From assembly GCA_000697665.1 (NCBI GenBank), contig KL197720.1, forward strand, positions 975,613 through 1,039,612: DNA of 64,000 bases, in the 5' to 3' direction. The stretch is from Jaapia argillacea MUCL 33604 (lineage: Eukaryota; Basidiomycota; Agaricomycetes; Jaapiales; Jaapiaceae). This document shows, piece after piece, positions 1 through 11,697 of the stretch. How positions within the stretch are numbered: position 1 is the stretch's first letter; each line of letters begins with the position of its first letter. Both the position numbers and the translations under genes were made by a program. The notes under the pieces were generated by a model, which saw only the letters and a list, made by a program, of their open reading frames with translations, searched no databases and was not told where the DNA came from.

Positions 1-219
1 TTTGGTGTTCCGCCACAAACATTCATCGGCGGTGAATAGTATTCCATATCGCTTTTCAGTGTCGGGCATTCGGGCCATGCGCAAGTCCAGCCTTGCACTG
101 GGGCTTTGGAGTGCGTGCATCAGGACGCTAGCCAGCCAGGTGCGCCAGAAATGGGAGCCAATGAAAGGTAGGACGGAGAGATACGAGACGTTAAAAATGT
201 CGATAAGAGAAGACACACG
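1..219 (-). other. Possible partial coding exon at window edge
   Basis: On the minus strand the frame is open from about 219 to the window edge and has a protein-like composition, including a stretch reading MARMPDTEKRYGILFTADE. A plausible splice acceptor (CTAG) lies near 128, just before an in-frame ATG at 118-120. It could be the first or an internal exon of a gene running off the left edge. I do not recognise the family; it does not resemble the start of nitrite reductase, the gene often found beside nitrate transporter and reductase. The opposite strand is also open here, so the call is weak. Confidence 0.2.
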
Positions 220-259
220 TTATTTGCGCATTGTAGTCTATTTTCCAATTGCAAATTAG

Positions 260-867
260 CCGATCATAGCGACGTGGCTGTGCACCAATAGTCACTGCAA
301 CCACAACTTCAGCCACCCACGCGTCTTTGCTCATCTCGGTCAGACTTTCCCAACTCTTTCATATAATCGACGAATTCGAGCCAAAAACTAGCATACAGAA
401 CATGAAGGGAGGATGCCGGGCATTCTTCCACCATCAGGCCAAGAGTCCAACACCCTGGCAAACGCTTCACTTTCTCTTATCGTCCAATGGTATCAACCGC
501 CATCTCCTTATCTCCAGCTCATTCCAAATGTCTCTCAACCCGTCGAACCTTCCTTCCCCACTTGCTCCAACATCCGTTCGAATCGTCGTGCCAAGTATTG
601 GGACCAATCACGATCCGAAAGATGCGAACTCGAAGTTCTTGGATCCAACCCCACTCGGTCCCATTTAATCGTGCTCGCACCTCCCGGAGACTCGGAAGTT
701 GCATTAACACTAAGTGCTCTCATCCGTCCTTTATGATTCATATACCTGTCCCGACTCGGTTCGTGACATGTCAAGTAACAGAGACGTCTCGTCCAACAGT
801 ATAAATACAACCTCCCTTGGACCACCTCATCTAGACTCGACAGCTTGCGTAGAGTTTGACCATTAAA
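260..867 (+). promoter_or_regulatory. Promoter region of the nitrate transporter gene
   Basis: This non-coding stretch precedes the transporter ATG. It holds two CTTATC boxes (GATAAG on the minus strand) at 476-481 and 507-512, only about 30 bases apart. A TATA-like box, TATAAATA, lies at 800-807, about 60 bases before the start codon. Paired GATA sites are the known binding arrangement for nitrogen regulators of the AreA/Nit2 family, so ammonium-repressed, nitrate-responsive expression is a reasonable inference. I saw no clear site for a NirA-type pathway-specific factor. Confidence 0.5.
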
Positions 868-3211
868 ATGTCTTCCCCTACCCCTCCCTTCAGCTTGACC
901 CGAGCCATCGTCAACCCCGCCAACTTGAAATGCACCACCCTACCGATCTTCGCTATCAATAACGTCTACTCGAGGGCTTTTCATCTGTACGTCGCGGACC
1001 CTTCATCTCAGCCAAATTGCAGTATTATTAAACCAGGTTCCTAGGTCTTGGTTGGGCTTCTTCGTAGCATTGTACGTACCCATCCTGCTCTCGTCTCATT
1101 GATACTAATTCATCTACTCATCCCCTCACAGCCTCTCATGGTTCGCCTTCTCCCCTCTCATCCCCGAGTCCATCAAAACAGACCTCAAACTCACCTCCCA
1201 AGAAATCGGTACGTCCCTCGCCCCTCCCCCTCCCAAAAATCTCACCCCCTCCTATCTAGGTAACTCCAACGTCATGTCACTCTGCGCCACTCTCCTCGTC
1301 CGCTTAGTTGTCGGACCCCTCGTTGACCGTACGTCCTACCCCTTCATCTCCAACTCACCATTAATATCATCATGCAGGATACGGGCCTCGGAAAGTAATG
1401 GCTACCCTCCTCGTTTTAGGTGCCATACCATCTGGGTTGGCTGGTACGGTCACTACGGTTAATGGATTATACATCATTCGGTTCTTCATCGGTATACTCG
1501 GTGGAACGTTCGTCACTTGTCAAGCTTGGACTACAGCTTTCTTCGATAAGAGCGTCGTCGGTAGAGGTACGTCTCAACCTCTCATGTACCTCACTCGTGA
1601 TTTGCTGACTATAAGTTGGTCGTAGCGAATGCTTTGGCTGGTGGTTGGGGTAACGCCGGAGGTCAGCTATTCCCCCCTCCCCCTCTCTTCCAAACACTAA
1701 TCGACCCCCCACCGAAATCCCACAAAGGCGGAGTAACCTTCATAGTAATGATCGCACTCTACAACACCCTCATAGCGGACGGTCTCTCAAAACATGTAGC
1801 CTGGCGAGCAGCATTCGCAATCGTACCTGTACCAATCCTCCTAGGCACAGCCGCACTTGTCATGATTTTCGGACAAGATCACCCGGCTGGTCGGTGGGCT
1901 GATAGGTTCAAAACTCCTGGTGTCGTTGGGCGTGGCTCCGAGGAATTGGACGAGGGGGATGAGAAGGAGTTGGATGGTGAGAAGGGGGTGAAGGGAGGTG
2001 ATGTTCAGGTTCAAGTGTCTGAGGCTACGGAGTTTGCTCCTGATTTACGTTAGTCTTCCTCGCCTATTCGTTCCCTAACCCCAACTTACCCCCTCCCCAC
2101 CCTCTTTTTTCGGCCTGTTAGCACCGACGTCCACCCTCGACATAGCAGTTAACAAACCAGTCACATGGGAAGTAGCAGCCCAAGTCATCCGTAACCCCCT
2201 CACTTGGCTTCCCTCTCTTGCTTATTTGACCACCTTTGGCTATGAATTGGCCATTGACGCCAATTTGGCGAATGTTTTGTATGCTTTGTACAAGAATAAG
2301 ACATTTGGGCAGACCAAGGCTGGATATGTGAGCTTTCCCCGGTCCCCCTTTTTTTTTGATGGGCGGGTTGATTAAGGTGTGTGGTAGATTGCGAGTATTT
2401 TTGGGTTGTTGAATATCGTTACTAGGCCGCTTGGTTAGTCCTCCCTCGTCCTTTTCCTCAAATATCGGTTTGTAACCTGTTTAATTCGTGAGTGATCTAG
2501 GTGGCTACTTTGGTGATTTCATTTACCGGTACCGCGGCGTATGTCACTCGTCGCTCCCTCTCCTCTCCCTCACACCATTAATGCTCACTCCACTTAGGTC
2601 CCAGGCAAGAAATACCTCACAATCACTTGTGGCCTACTCCAAGGTCTCATGTCGATCGGACTTGGGTTGTACATGGATAGCCATCCTCATCCCGATCGTG
2701 AGCACTTGCCCTACATATTACATATGTTGAAACACTCTTGCTGACGCGAGTGTGTATGAAGTGACTGTCATAATCGTGTTCATCGTGTTCATGGCGATTT
2801 TTAACGAAGTTGGGAATGGAGCGAATTTCGCTTTGGTCCCTCATTGTAATCCCAGTATGTTCTCCGCGCTCGTTTTTCGATACGAGGAAAACGTGTTGAC
2901 TTTATTTTGTTCTGGGCTCAGATTCAAATGGCTTGATGGTTAGTGGACCTTGACCTCGCCGCAGCGTCCTTCAATACTAACGGACGCGATAGAGCGGAAT
3001 CGTCGGCGCTTGTGGGAACGTTGGAGGGATCTTGTTCGCCATGATTTTCAGATTCCAGCCGACACCAGCTGGCAAAGCTTTCTGGATTTCTGGTGCGATG
3101 GCTCTGGTAAGTGTTGGCCATGCTAGTCCTCTCCAGCGCCGCGTTGACGAAATTTGGCTCTGGAAGGCTGTGAATATGGTTATTGTGGTCATCCCTGTTC
3201 CTGCTTTGTGA
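868..3211 (+). CDS. nrt2: NRT2-type high-affinity nitrate/nitrite transporter (MFS)
   Basis: Plasma-membrane major-facilitator transporter that brings nitrate into the cell for reduction. The reading frame is spread over about ten exons with 50-70-base introns (first donor at 987, first acceptor ending 1044). Family signatures are visible: [14 protein letters not shown] after TM2-3, and two nitrate-signature glycine motifs, [15 protein letters not shown] in the N-half and [15 protein letters not shown] in the C-half. A long acidic/lysine-rich cytoplasmic loop (about 1900-2050) sits between TM6 and TM7, as in fungal CrnA/NrtA proteins. Length is about 500 residues, usual for the family. The start at 868 has a TATA box upstream and gives a normal N-terminus. 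The nitrate reductase gene follows on the same strand 643 bases downstream, supporting a nitrate-assimilation cluster. The frame appears intact. Nitrite transport as a second activity is possible. Confidence 0.93.
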
Positions 3212-3854
3212 GCTGAGGTGTGAGTTGAGGTCCAGGAGGGTTTGGGGCTGTTATGATATTCGTTCGAGCTTTGTATGCGAGTTGGTTGTGCCAATGCTAC
3301 AGGATGTCGACGTAGGGTTAGGGGCACGGCGTACCCCAGTCGCCGTTACTTGTTAAGTCACAAATCGAACCATCGGCATGTCACGCTGGAGTTCCCCCTC
3401 TCCAATAAGTCTCTCTCTCGGTCTCCAATGTTCGGCATCCTCGGCGATCCAAACCTGAAGCTTTGAAGACATGTGCCACTAGTACCGCCCCACGACTTGG
3501 CCATAAATTTGCTTCTCCTCGGTGGAGTCGAACAGCGTGGCGTTTGTGAGCTAATTGAGTTCCTTATCTCTTGGACGTTCCTTCGGCGAGTACCCCAATC
3601 AGAACTTCCAGAGCTATTCTTTTCGCCGCTTGTTTTAAAACTGTTCCATGTACTTATTCTCCAAAACAGCCAAGGTGGCCAAGGCGCCTCGTGATCCTTA
3701 TCTTTCACGGCGTGAATTCCATACATCAACTCGAATCAAGATGCGATTTGGAATATACTCGTCGGCGACTCGGATGATCAGTGCGAGCAACCGGGGCTCT
3801 TGTGATAGAAAATCCTAGGTCTACCTTTGGCACTGCATCAAAGGCAGTCGCGAG
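3212..3854 (+). promoter_or_regulatory. Promoter region of nitrate reductase
   Basis: Non-coding spacer between the transporter stop and the nitrate reductase ATG. CTTATC (GATAAG on the other strand) occurs at 3563-3568 and 3697-3702, and a further TGATAG site at 3803-3808 lies about 50 bases before the ATG. These match the HGATAR consensus of fungal nitrogen GATA factors. Open frames seen here are short and unconvincing. Confidence 0.45.
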
Positions 3855-6800
3855 ATGGTGCCCAAGGAGCATTCCAGCGACTCTTCCCAGTCCGAACTCG
3901 CCTCTTCAGATGTTTCCTTGAACATCCCACTGGATTCCTCGTCTCTCGCAACCTCCCTGCTTCCATCCTCCTCTGATGAGCTTGTATTCAAACCAACACA
4001 CGGCGGGCAGAGCAGCGATCCCCGTCTACCGGTTTCCTATCCACCTCTCCCCCAAGACGAGACACCGACTATCGTAGCGCAACAGGTACCCATATACCCC
4101 AGCATAAATGGTCCTCAAACCGACTGAATGTTTTGTAGGATCAAGGGACGCCGGATAATTGGGTGAAACGGGTGAGTCCTCTTTTTCTCCCGCGAGTTTT
4201 GATGATCATTGTGTACCTCACGATAAACTCCTAGAACCCAGATTTGATAAGACTGACCGGCAAACATCCCTTCAATTGCGAAGCACCCCTTGCGCCTCTG
4301 TTCGACGCAGTACGTTTCGTATCCCTCCCGTCACCTATTCCGAGCCCACTCACCCTAATTTGAATTTACCTTCATTGGTAGGGATTCTTAACACCCGCTC
4401 ACTTGCACTTTGTCCGAAATCACGGAGCTGTCCCTCACGTCCCACAAGAACAAGTCCCAGAATGGAGGATCCGAGTTCACGGTCTCGTAAACCAAGAATT
4501 CGCCTTTTCCTTGAAAGATCTTCAATCCATGTTCCCGGTCGTAACATTACCCGTCACATTAGTATGTGCTGGTAATAGACGAAAAGAACAAAACGTCGTT
4601 AGGAAAACTTTAGGGTTTAATTGGGGTGTGGCCGGGGGTGAGTACAAGTTCATATCTACCTTGTATTACTTTGTTTTCGGTTCGGATCTCCGTTTGGTAT
4701 TCATTGACTTGTGGTGGTAGCTTCAACTGCTCTGTGGACTGGGGTATTCCTCGCCGACATATTGGAATACGTCAAACCCCTCCGCCCTCAAGCCAAATAT
4801 GTAGTGTTCGAAGGAGGAGATAGCTTACCTCAAGGCCCCTACGGGACTTCTCAACGTCTCTCGTGGGCTATTAGTAGAGAGAGAGGGATGTTGATCGGTG
4901 AGTGATATCCTAGTTACTCGTTCATTCATTTGACAAAATTGGTGCTTTGAAGCTTGGAGGATGAACGGTACACCTCTCGAACCGGATCATGGATTCCCAG
5001 TTAGACTCGTCGTTCCCGGTCAGATCGGTGGAAGGTCAGTTAAAGTGAGTTAACTTGACTACATCAAGTCACCAAACATATCCTGATCTGTCGTTCCTTG
5101 GAAAAGTGGTTGAAAAGAGTCGAGGTTAGCGCTCAAGAAAGTCAACACCACGTATGTACTTTCTCCCGCCTCCTCCCGACTTTGTGATTTATCATGCGAG
5201 TTTAGTTGCACTTTTGGGTATGTTGCTTTTCGTTGCTGTCAGGCGAGAGAGGAGGGAAGGTTAACCGGGTATTTTGTCAGGATAACAAAATACTGCCTAC
5301 GCAAGTCATGCCCGACCAAGCTCGAGCCGAGAGGCATTGGTGGTACGATCCAAGGTACTCGTTTCGTTCTTGCCTTCCTCACCACGAACTCTGACCCTTA
5401 CATTTCCCGATAATGTAAAGATACATCATCACGTATGTCCATCACTCTTCCCCATCTCCCAAAATAACAAGAGCTAATGAGAAAACCTTGGACTTGAAGC
5501 GAGCTCAACGTGAACAGCGCCATCGCTAAACCAGATCATAACGAAATCCTACAAATAACATCTCCGCCTCCACACCACTTACCGAACTCAGATGACGTCC
5601 CGCCCTCTTACACTCTTCGCGGTTATGCTTATGCGGGTGGGGGACGCCGCATCACTCGCGTCGAGATCTCGTTGGACGAAGGTGAAACTTGGACGCTTGC
5701 TGATATGTAAGATCTCCCTCGGCCCGGGAAGAACCCCACACTGATGGTGGTTGTCATAGCGAGTATCCAGAGGATTTGTATCGAGCTGTATGTCATAACG
5801 ATTCGGTTTATGGGACTTTGGACCTTACAGATCGTGATACATCCTTGTGAGTTCTCCAGTCTTTCATATGCACTTTCCAACGCTCTAACCATAGTCCCGT
5901 ATTGGATGTAGTTGTTGGTGTTTTTGGACCTTTGAAGTCCCCCATCATGTATTGGTCGGTTGTAACGCCCTGATGGTTAGAGCGATGGATGAAGGACTTG
6001 GGTTTCAACCTCGAGATATGTAAGCACGCTCTTTGACTAGGTTTGAATTTGTCGCGAGTTCATCTGATGAAATGCAGGTATTGGCATGCGCTAGGGATGA
6101 TGAATAATTGGTCAGTCTGTTGGTTGTCACACAGACCAAGCCTTGGCTCAAGGGTTTCGTCTAGGTGGTTCCGAGTGGCGATACACAAAACCGTCAATGG
6201 TGATTCTACATTGCTCCAATTCGAGCATCCCACACTGGCTGGAACATTATCTGGGGGATGGATGGAGGTTCTTAAAATATTTTCATTATTCTCTACGCTC
6301 ACTCTAACCAAAAAAAAATGTGTGTTGAACAGCGGCTGAAAAATGTCGGAGAAGACATCACGAAACCCAAGTTTGGCGATCTCGACACTCTCCCCCGATT
6401 TCGACAACCTCCACCACCTGTCGAAGAAGTTTCGATGACTAAACCCGGTGTGAACCGAAAGATTACACCGGAAGAATTGATAGCGCAAGACAGGCAAAAA
6501 CCTTGGTTTGTTGTTAATGGTGAGGTGTATGATGGGACGGCGTATTTGAACGAACACCCTGGAGGTGGGGATTCAATTTTGTTGGTTGCTGGGGAAGATG
6601 CGTCGGAAGATTTCTTTGCTATACATTCTACGGAGGGCAAGATTAAACTCGCAGCTGTGCGTTCGCATTCGCGTTCACGCTTCACATTCTCTTTACTAAC
6701 CATGTTGTGCAGCACCACATCGGGACGCTCACCAAGGCCATCACGAAGACGACGGCCCCACCAAAACCAGACACTGAAGGAGCTTTCCTTGAGCGAACGA

Positions 6801-7682
6801 CGTGGAAGTCAGCCAAGCTCGTCAATATCCAAAAGGTCAACTATGATTCGTACCTCTATCGATTTGCTCTGCCGCGGGAAGACCAACTGCTTGGCCTCCC
6901 CGTAGGACAACATGTCTTTGTCCGTTTGCGACGGAAAGATACGGGAGAGGTTGTGCAACGAGCATATACCCCAGTCTCCAAGCAAGGAGCTATCGGTTTC
7001 ATCGAATTCTTGATCAAGTGAGTTCCCCCACGCTTGGAATACATGATTGAGTTAACACGCATTTTGCGTTAGGCTTTACCTCCCCACTCTAGAATATCCA
7101 GTTGGAGGGAAGATGACTAGTTGCTTCCACAAACTCGTAATAGGGGATAGCGTTGAGCTTAAAGGTCCATTGGGCTCCTTCGTCTGGGACGGACCTGGCT
7201 CGGCCGTGTGGAAGGGTGTAAGGAGGATCCTGAAGGAGGTCGGGATGATTTGTGGTGGTAGTGGTGCGTGGTAGCTCCCTGACATCCTTGTCCCAATATT
7301 AATTCGCCGGGACGCAGGCGTCACTCCCATTCTACAAGTCCTTCGAGCCATCCTCGACAATGCCGAGGATCCTGTCAAAATCTGGGTGATCTCTGCAAAC
7401 AAGACAGAAGCCGATATATTGTGCAGACAAGAGCTGGACTCCTTGTTCACTTTGCATGGCCAAGACAGGTTCAAGCTTCACTACACGCTCAGTAAAGTGC
7501 CAGAGGCATGGTGCTATAGTACTGGGAGGATCAACGACGTGATGATGGCAGAACATTTACCAGCACCTTCGGAACATAGTCTGATCACGGTTTGTGGACC
7601 TGATGCGATGATCTCCCACTCAGTCAAACCGGGGCTTCAGCGGTTAGGATGGGACATCGACAGCTCCCTCGTTGTATTTTGA
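3855..7682 (+). CDS. niaD: Assimilatory nitrate reductase (molybdopterin, heme, FAD)
   Basis: Cytosolic NAD(P)H-dependent reduction of nitrate to nitrite. Domains in order: a variable Ser-rich N-terminus; the sulfite-oxidase-like molybdopterin domain with the Mo-ligand cysteine in [12 protein letters not shown] (about 4560-4600) and [16 protein letters not shown] (about 4805-4850); a dimerisation domain; a cytochrome b5 domain with heme-ligand motif NEHPGGGDS and second histidine in [10 protein letters not shown] (6550-6640); then an FAD domain with RAYTPVS (about 6960) and an NAD-binding domain with MICGGSGVTPILQ and VCGPDAM. The C-terminus LVVF is close to family norms. About ten short introns interrupt it (for example a donor at 4087 and one at 7019). 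Total length is about 900 residues, normal for eukaryotic nitrate reductase, and no break is seen. It lies downstream of the nitrate transporter on the same strand. Its last part is duplicated at 12650. Confidence 0.96.
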
Positions 7683-7945
7683 GACTCGGTACTCAGTAGA
7701 GCAACGTGAATCGCATCGAATGGTGTTCGAATTATGGTTCAATGCACCCCAATGCGTGAGACAGACCCGAAGTATGGCGAAAAAACTAGAGACGCAATAA
7801 TGATATAAGTATATGCGCCAAACGGATAACATTGCAGTGCAATCACCGCTTCAAGCTGTGTTGTCGCCGTGAAGACGACGGTCGCTTCACAGGTTTCGCT
7901 ATTTCACCACAGCTCCCTCGTCATCAGGCTCCAGTTCAACTCCAT
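7499..7945 (+). repeat. Direct repeat copy 1 (nitrate reductase 3' end plus relic of neighbour gene)
   Basis: From GCCAGAGGCATGG at 7499 onward this stretch matches 12650-13009. It contains the functional last ~180 bases of nitrate reductase. Beyond the stop it contains a decayed copy of the 3' end of the convergent gene whose intact end lies at 12921: the block around 7845-7940 corresponds to the Lys/Arg-rich C-terminus. Similarity is clear by eye but carries many substitutions and small gaps, so the duplication is not recent. Confidence 0.8.
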
Positions 7946-8334
7946 GGTCAAGAACCTTAAGATCGACAATTCGTTCAGGTAACAGAGCCCAAGAACTGCG
8001 GCCCGGCGGGATTACTGTATTTGATGTGAAGCCTCACCGACTCGGATTTGAACCTGTCTAGGTTCGAGCAATTTAGAAATGGACGTTGCGCAAAGTTTCG
8101 CGCAAGGGCGGAAGTGGTGGAAGATGGGACTGAAGATAAAGTTGGCGGTGTATCTGTTTGTGAAAACTCATATTCCAAGTTTGCATCCATATCTGGCTCC
8201 CGACTACTTCCACCTGGGCCCTCTCAACTTGAAGGGGCGTGCAGCCGTTGCGAAATGAGATGGGAGACTTGTCCGAAGTCAAGCATGGGACTGGTACTGA
8301 CGCCATCGTTTTTGCACATATACACCACCTCCGG

Positions 8335-10360
8335 TAATAATATTGGTTTTCGATCATAAGGTTGCCGTCTGCTACATTGCACCGTCGCCACACGCCCCCT
8401 CGCCATCTCGGAATCACAAAACAGTCTTACAAACGGAAAGGGATATCACTGTTAAGCTTCTGCAGAAAGAGGCTCAGAAGTCACAGCGGCACCATTCCCA
8501 GCGCCGACGGCAGTGCCATTGGCCGCACCAATGGGCCACGATGATTTGACGCTATTGGTTGTGCATCAATGTAGATCCATACACATTGTCATGGAATGCG
8601 TCACTTACGAGTCGATCACGGACACGACAAGGGTGGTATCGTGGACATCGTGATCACCGCCGTCCTCGGTATTATACTACAGGTTCAGTGGTTTAGGTGA
8701 CGGGTTGAGGTTCGACTCGAAGAGCAAAGCGGACAGCACTCACGGTGTAATTGGTGACCCAGGGGACCGGTTTGTCCTGCAGAAGGACGTGAGTTAGAGT
8801 AGGGCATTGAGAGGGTTTTTCACTCACCACATGGGTGTCGAGTTGATGGACATCCCGAAGCTTCCCGTCCACGACGACTCTGAATAGGAGCTCGAGTTGC
8901 CTCTCACGGGTGCTATCCGGGTTAATCACAATGGTGCTTTGGCGGGCAATGCCCGAGCCTCCATGCGTGACCTCGAGAGGATTATTGGATGCTTGCAAGG
9001 TGTACGCTTGTAGGTCAGTGTCATCCTGGAACTGGGGCTTGACTTTGACGTCTTGCGTCCAAGCGGCCGTAGCAGTCTGTTGAGATGAAATTACACGGCA
9101 TTGAGTGGGTTTGCTCAGCAATCGAACAAGTCAGTGATGGAAGACGACTCACACCGAATATGAAGGCAATATTATTCTTGGGCAAAGTGACAAACGCCCT
9201 GTGTTGGGACACGGAGTCGACTGCGAATTTGGGTGGGGGGGGAGGTGGACCCGCCATTGTGAAAAAGTGAAGTGATTGCAAGGGATGACAATAGGAATGA
9301 GGGATGGAGAATGGGGGGATGAGCTGAGGACGAGCCCTTATATACCATTTTACACCTGGATCGAGTCGCAAATCGGAGCAGTAGGTTTCGGTGGGTGAAT
9401 TTCGCCGTCATTCCAGGAGCCCTAGAGCTGTGTATGATCGTTCTGTGTCCTTGCTAGGCACAAGCCCTCCGCCGCTCACATGGGCATCCACCGCCGATAC
9501 AAACTCAACAACAGGGAAAGGCACAGAGACCACACCTTCGTTTCCATTTTGAAAACAGGTTGGTTTCCGGTGGTTGGGCTTCGTCGTTCTTCCTGGACGC
9601 AAGGGTTGGCTATGATGGTCCTGTGAACTCGCTAATGTAAGTCCTCCGTCGCTCATATAGAAATCTACCGTCAACGAAAACTCAATAAGAGTGAAAGGCA
9701 CACAAACTACGCCCTTGTCCTCCCATCTTGAGACAGCGGTCTTCAGGGGAATAGGGGGTAGTGTGAGAATGCATAGGTCGATGAATAGCTTGGCACCCTA
9801 TGAGGTGATGCAACAGTGATTCTGCCGAGGTAGTTGTGAGGTAATCGGAGTCGCACAAGAGCCGCGTGTGACAGTGTAGTCGATGTTCACAATGGTAAGG
9901 TTAAGGCACTTGACTCGGGAATGGCGCAATTGAGCGTCAGCGACTTGTCCGGGGTGGGGATTTCTGCATTATCAGTGTAGATTCAACGGAGTCCATACAT
10001 CACGGAGGAAGCCAAAGATCGCGTAAATTTGGTGCTGGCAGGTGTAGGAGGTGCCTGAGCTGAAAATGACTGGAGGAAACCCACCGCTCATTAGTGCCCA
10101 AAATTCACCAACATCAAATGTTCGCTCGCAGAAAGATTGTATCTCCCTCATCCAACCTCGGATCGAGTTGTTGGAGTGCACCTTTGCGCTCCCAGATACA
10201 GTCCGTCGAATTGAAGACAAAGTGCCGTCATAACACACAGGCACAGGCACTCAATCTCGGAAAGAGGCGACGGGGGAGCACGAGACGGTCTGACTTCTGG
10301 AACGAGTCCACAGTATGAATTATTGATGAACTCACTTGAGAATGGTCCGTAGAATCGGAG
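8335..10360. repeat. Left arm of a ~4.3 kb imperfect palindrome
   Basis: The left arm runs in inverted orientation relative to 10570-12645. Matching landmarks include the 3' exon (8452-8560 against 12420-12527), the whole gene 8452-9257 against 11698-12527, a Gly/Pro-rich block at 9405-9740 against 11220-11560, and 9960-10300 against 10660-10980. Arms have diverged by substitutions and small indels but remain collinear. The centre lies between about 10360 and 10570. Confidence 0.85.
8452..9257 (-). CDS. Small predicted beta-rich protein, family not recognised (minus-strand twin)
   Basis: Five exons with clean GT/AG introns of 50-80 bases encode about 200 residues. It starts at 9257 with a proline run (MAGPPPPPPKF), followed by a beta-strand-rich middle (for example RQSTIVINPDSTRERQLE, TTLVVSVIDS) and an Ala/Gly-rich tail ending LSAEA. 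No signal peptide or membrane segment is evident, so it is probably cytosolic. A TATATAAG box on the minus strand lies about 80 bases upstream, near 9337. The frame is intact across all exons. Its inverted twin is at 11698-12527. I do not recognise the family; a single-domain beta-sandwich of lectin or carbohydrate-binding type is possible but unproven. Confidence 0.7.
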
Positions 10361-10402
10361 TGAGGTACTCACCGATGGGTTAGATATTGTTACCGTGACC
10401 AA
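9440..10402 (-). other. Possible second gene remnant in the left palindrome arm
   Basis: Between the twin gene's promoter and the palindrome centre, the minus strand has protein-like open stretches. Examples are a segment containing SSALTLTIVNIDYTVTRG (about 9870-9920) and two related ~37-residue blocks, VSVPFPVVEFVSAVDAHVSG and VCVPFTLIEFSLTVDFYMSD, encoded by a ~185-base tandem repeat (9405-9550 and 9590-9740). The mirror-image stretch in the right arm shows the same blocks. I could not assemble a full gene with convincing splice sites. It may be a second gene of unknown family or a decayed relative of the twin gene. Confidence 0.35.
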
Positions 10403-10620
10403 GGGGTGATGGAGCGTAACGCGCTTTTTGACAGCTATTCGTCATCAATATGATCGCAATTTTGGGACAGATAGCTTCGCACTGAATGTTCGTGTGAGAG
10501 CTCCCCTTGAGTGAAAACAGCTTTCCCACAGTTTCTTCGCAATATCTCCGCGGGTCTTGTCCTTACCTCGTAGGACCCTTCAAGTTTGCGTCAATTTACA
10601 CACACACCATCTGTCTATTT

Positions 10621-11570
10621 GTCTCACAGGGAAATGACGACGAACAGCGAAGAAGTGAACAAGCAAAGCTCAGAAGTCAGACCGTTCCAGCATGCATCGC
10701 GTCACCTCTTACCGAGAAGGAGTGCCTGTGCGAGTGTTGTTTGGACATTCCCCTGTTCAACGGCCAGTACCTGGGAGTGCAGAGGGTCACAGAGGGTCGC
10801 TCCAGAAATTTCAGCTGGGATCGCGAAGAACGAGACCGGACCTCTCAGTCAGCAAATATCTCGATGTAAGGGGTTTCCTTCAACCGCTTTCAGCTCCTCC
10901 TACGCCTGCCAGCACCAAATTTACACGATCTCTGGTTTCTTCCGTGACATATGGACTCCGTTAACTCCACACTGCCCAGCAGAAATCTTCACCCCGGAGA
11001 AGTCGCTGACGTTCGAGTGCGCTATTCCCCGAATCAGTGCCTTAACCTTACGATTCTGAACCATCGACTACACGCGGCTCTTGCGCGACTCCGATTACCT
11101 TTCTCACAACTAGCTCGGCAGAATTACTGCTGCATCACCTCACCTGAGGGTGCCAAGGTGCGAGCTAGCAATGCATCGACTTGTGCACTCTCACACTACC
11201 CCCTGTTCCCCTGAAGGCCGCTGTCTCAAGATGGGAGGACAAGGGGATAGTTTGCGTACCTTTCACTCTTATTGAATTTCGTTGACGGTGGATTTCTATG
11301 TGAGCGATGGAGGACTTACAATACCGAGTTCACAGGACCATCATAGCCAGCCCTTGGGTCCAGGAGCAACGGTGAAACCCAACCACCGAAAGCCAGCCTG
11401 TATTCAAGATGGAAATGAAGGGGGGGTCTCTGTGCCTTTCTCTGTTGTTGAGTTTGTATCGAAGGTGGATGCCCATGTGAGCGGCGGAGGGTTTATGCTT
11501 AGCAAGGGCACAGAACCATCATACACAGCCCTAGGGCTCCAGGAACGGCGGAGAAATTCACCCGCCGAAA
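10621..11570 (+). other. Possible second gene remnant in the right palindrome arm
   Basis: Mirror of the left-arm stretch 9440-10402. Open segments on the plus strand include a cysteine-rich piece (ECLCECCLDIPLFNGQYLG) and the paired ~37-residue blocks around 11250-11530. As on the left, no complete spliced gene can be proposed with confidence. Confidence 0.3.
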
Positions 11571-11697
11571 CTACTGCTCGGATTTGCGACTCAATCCAGG
11601 TGTAAAATGGTATAAAAGGGCTCGTCCTCAGTTCATCCCCCCATTCTCCATCCCTCATTCCTATTGTCATCCCTTGCAATCACTTCACTTTTTCACA

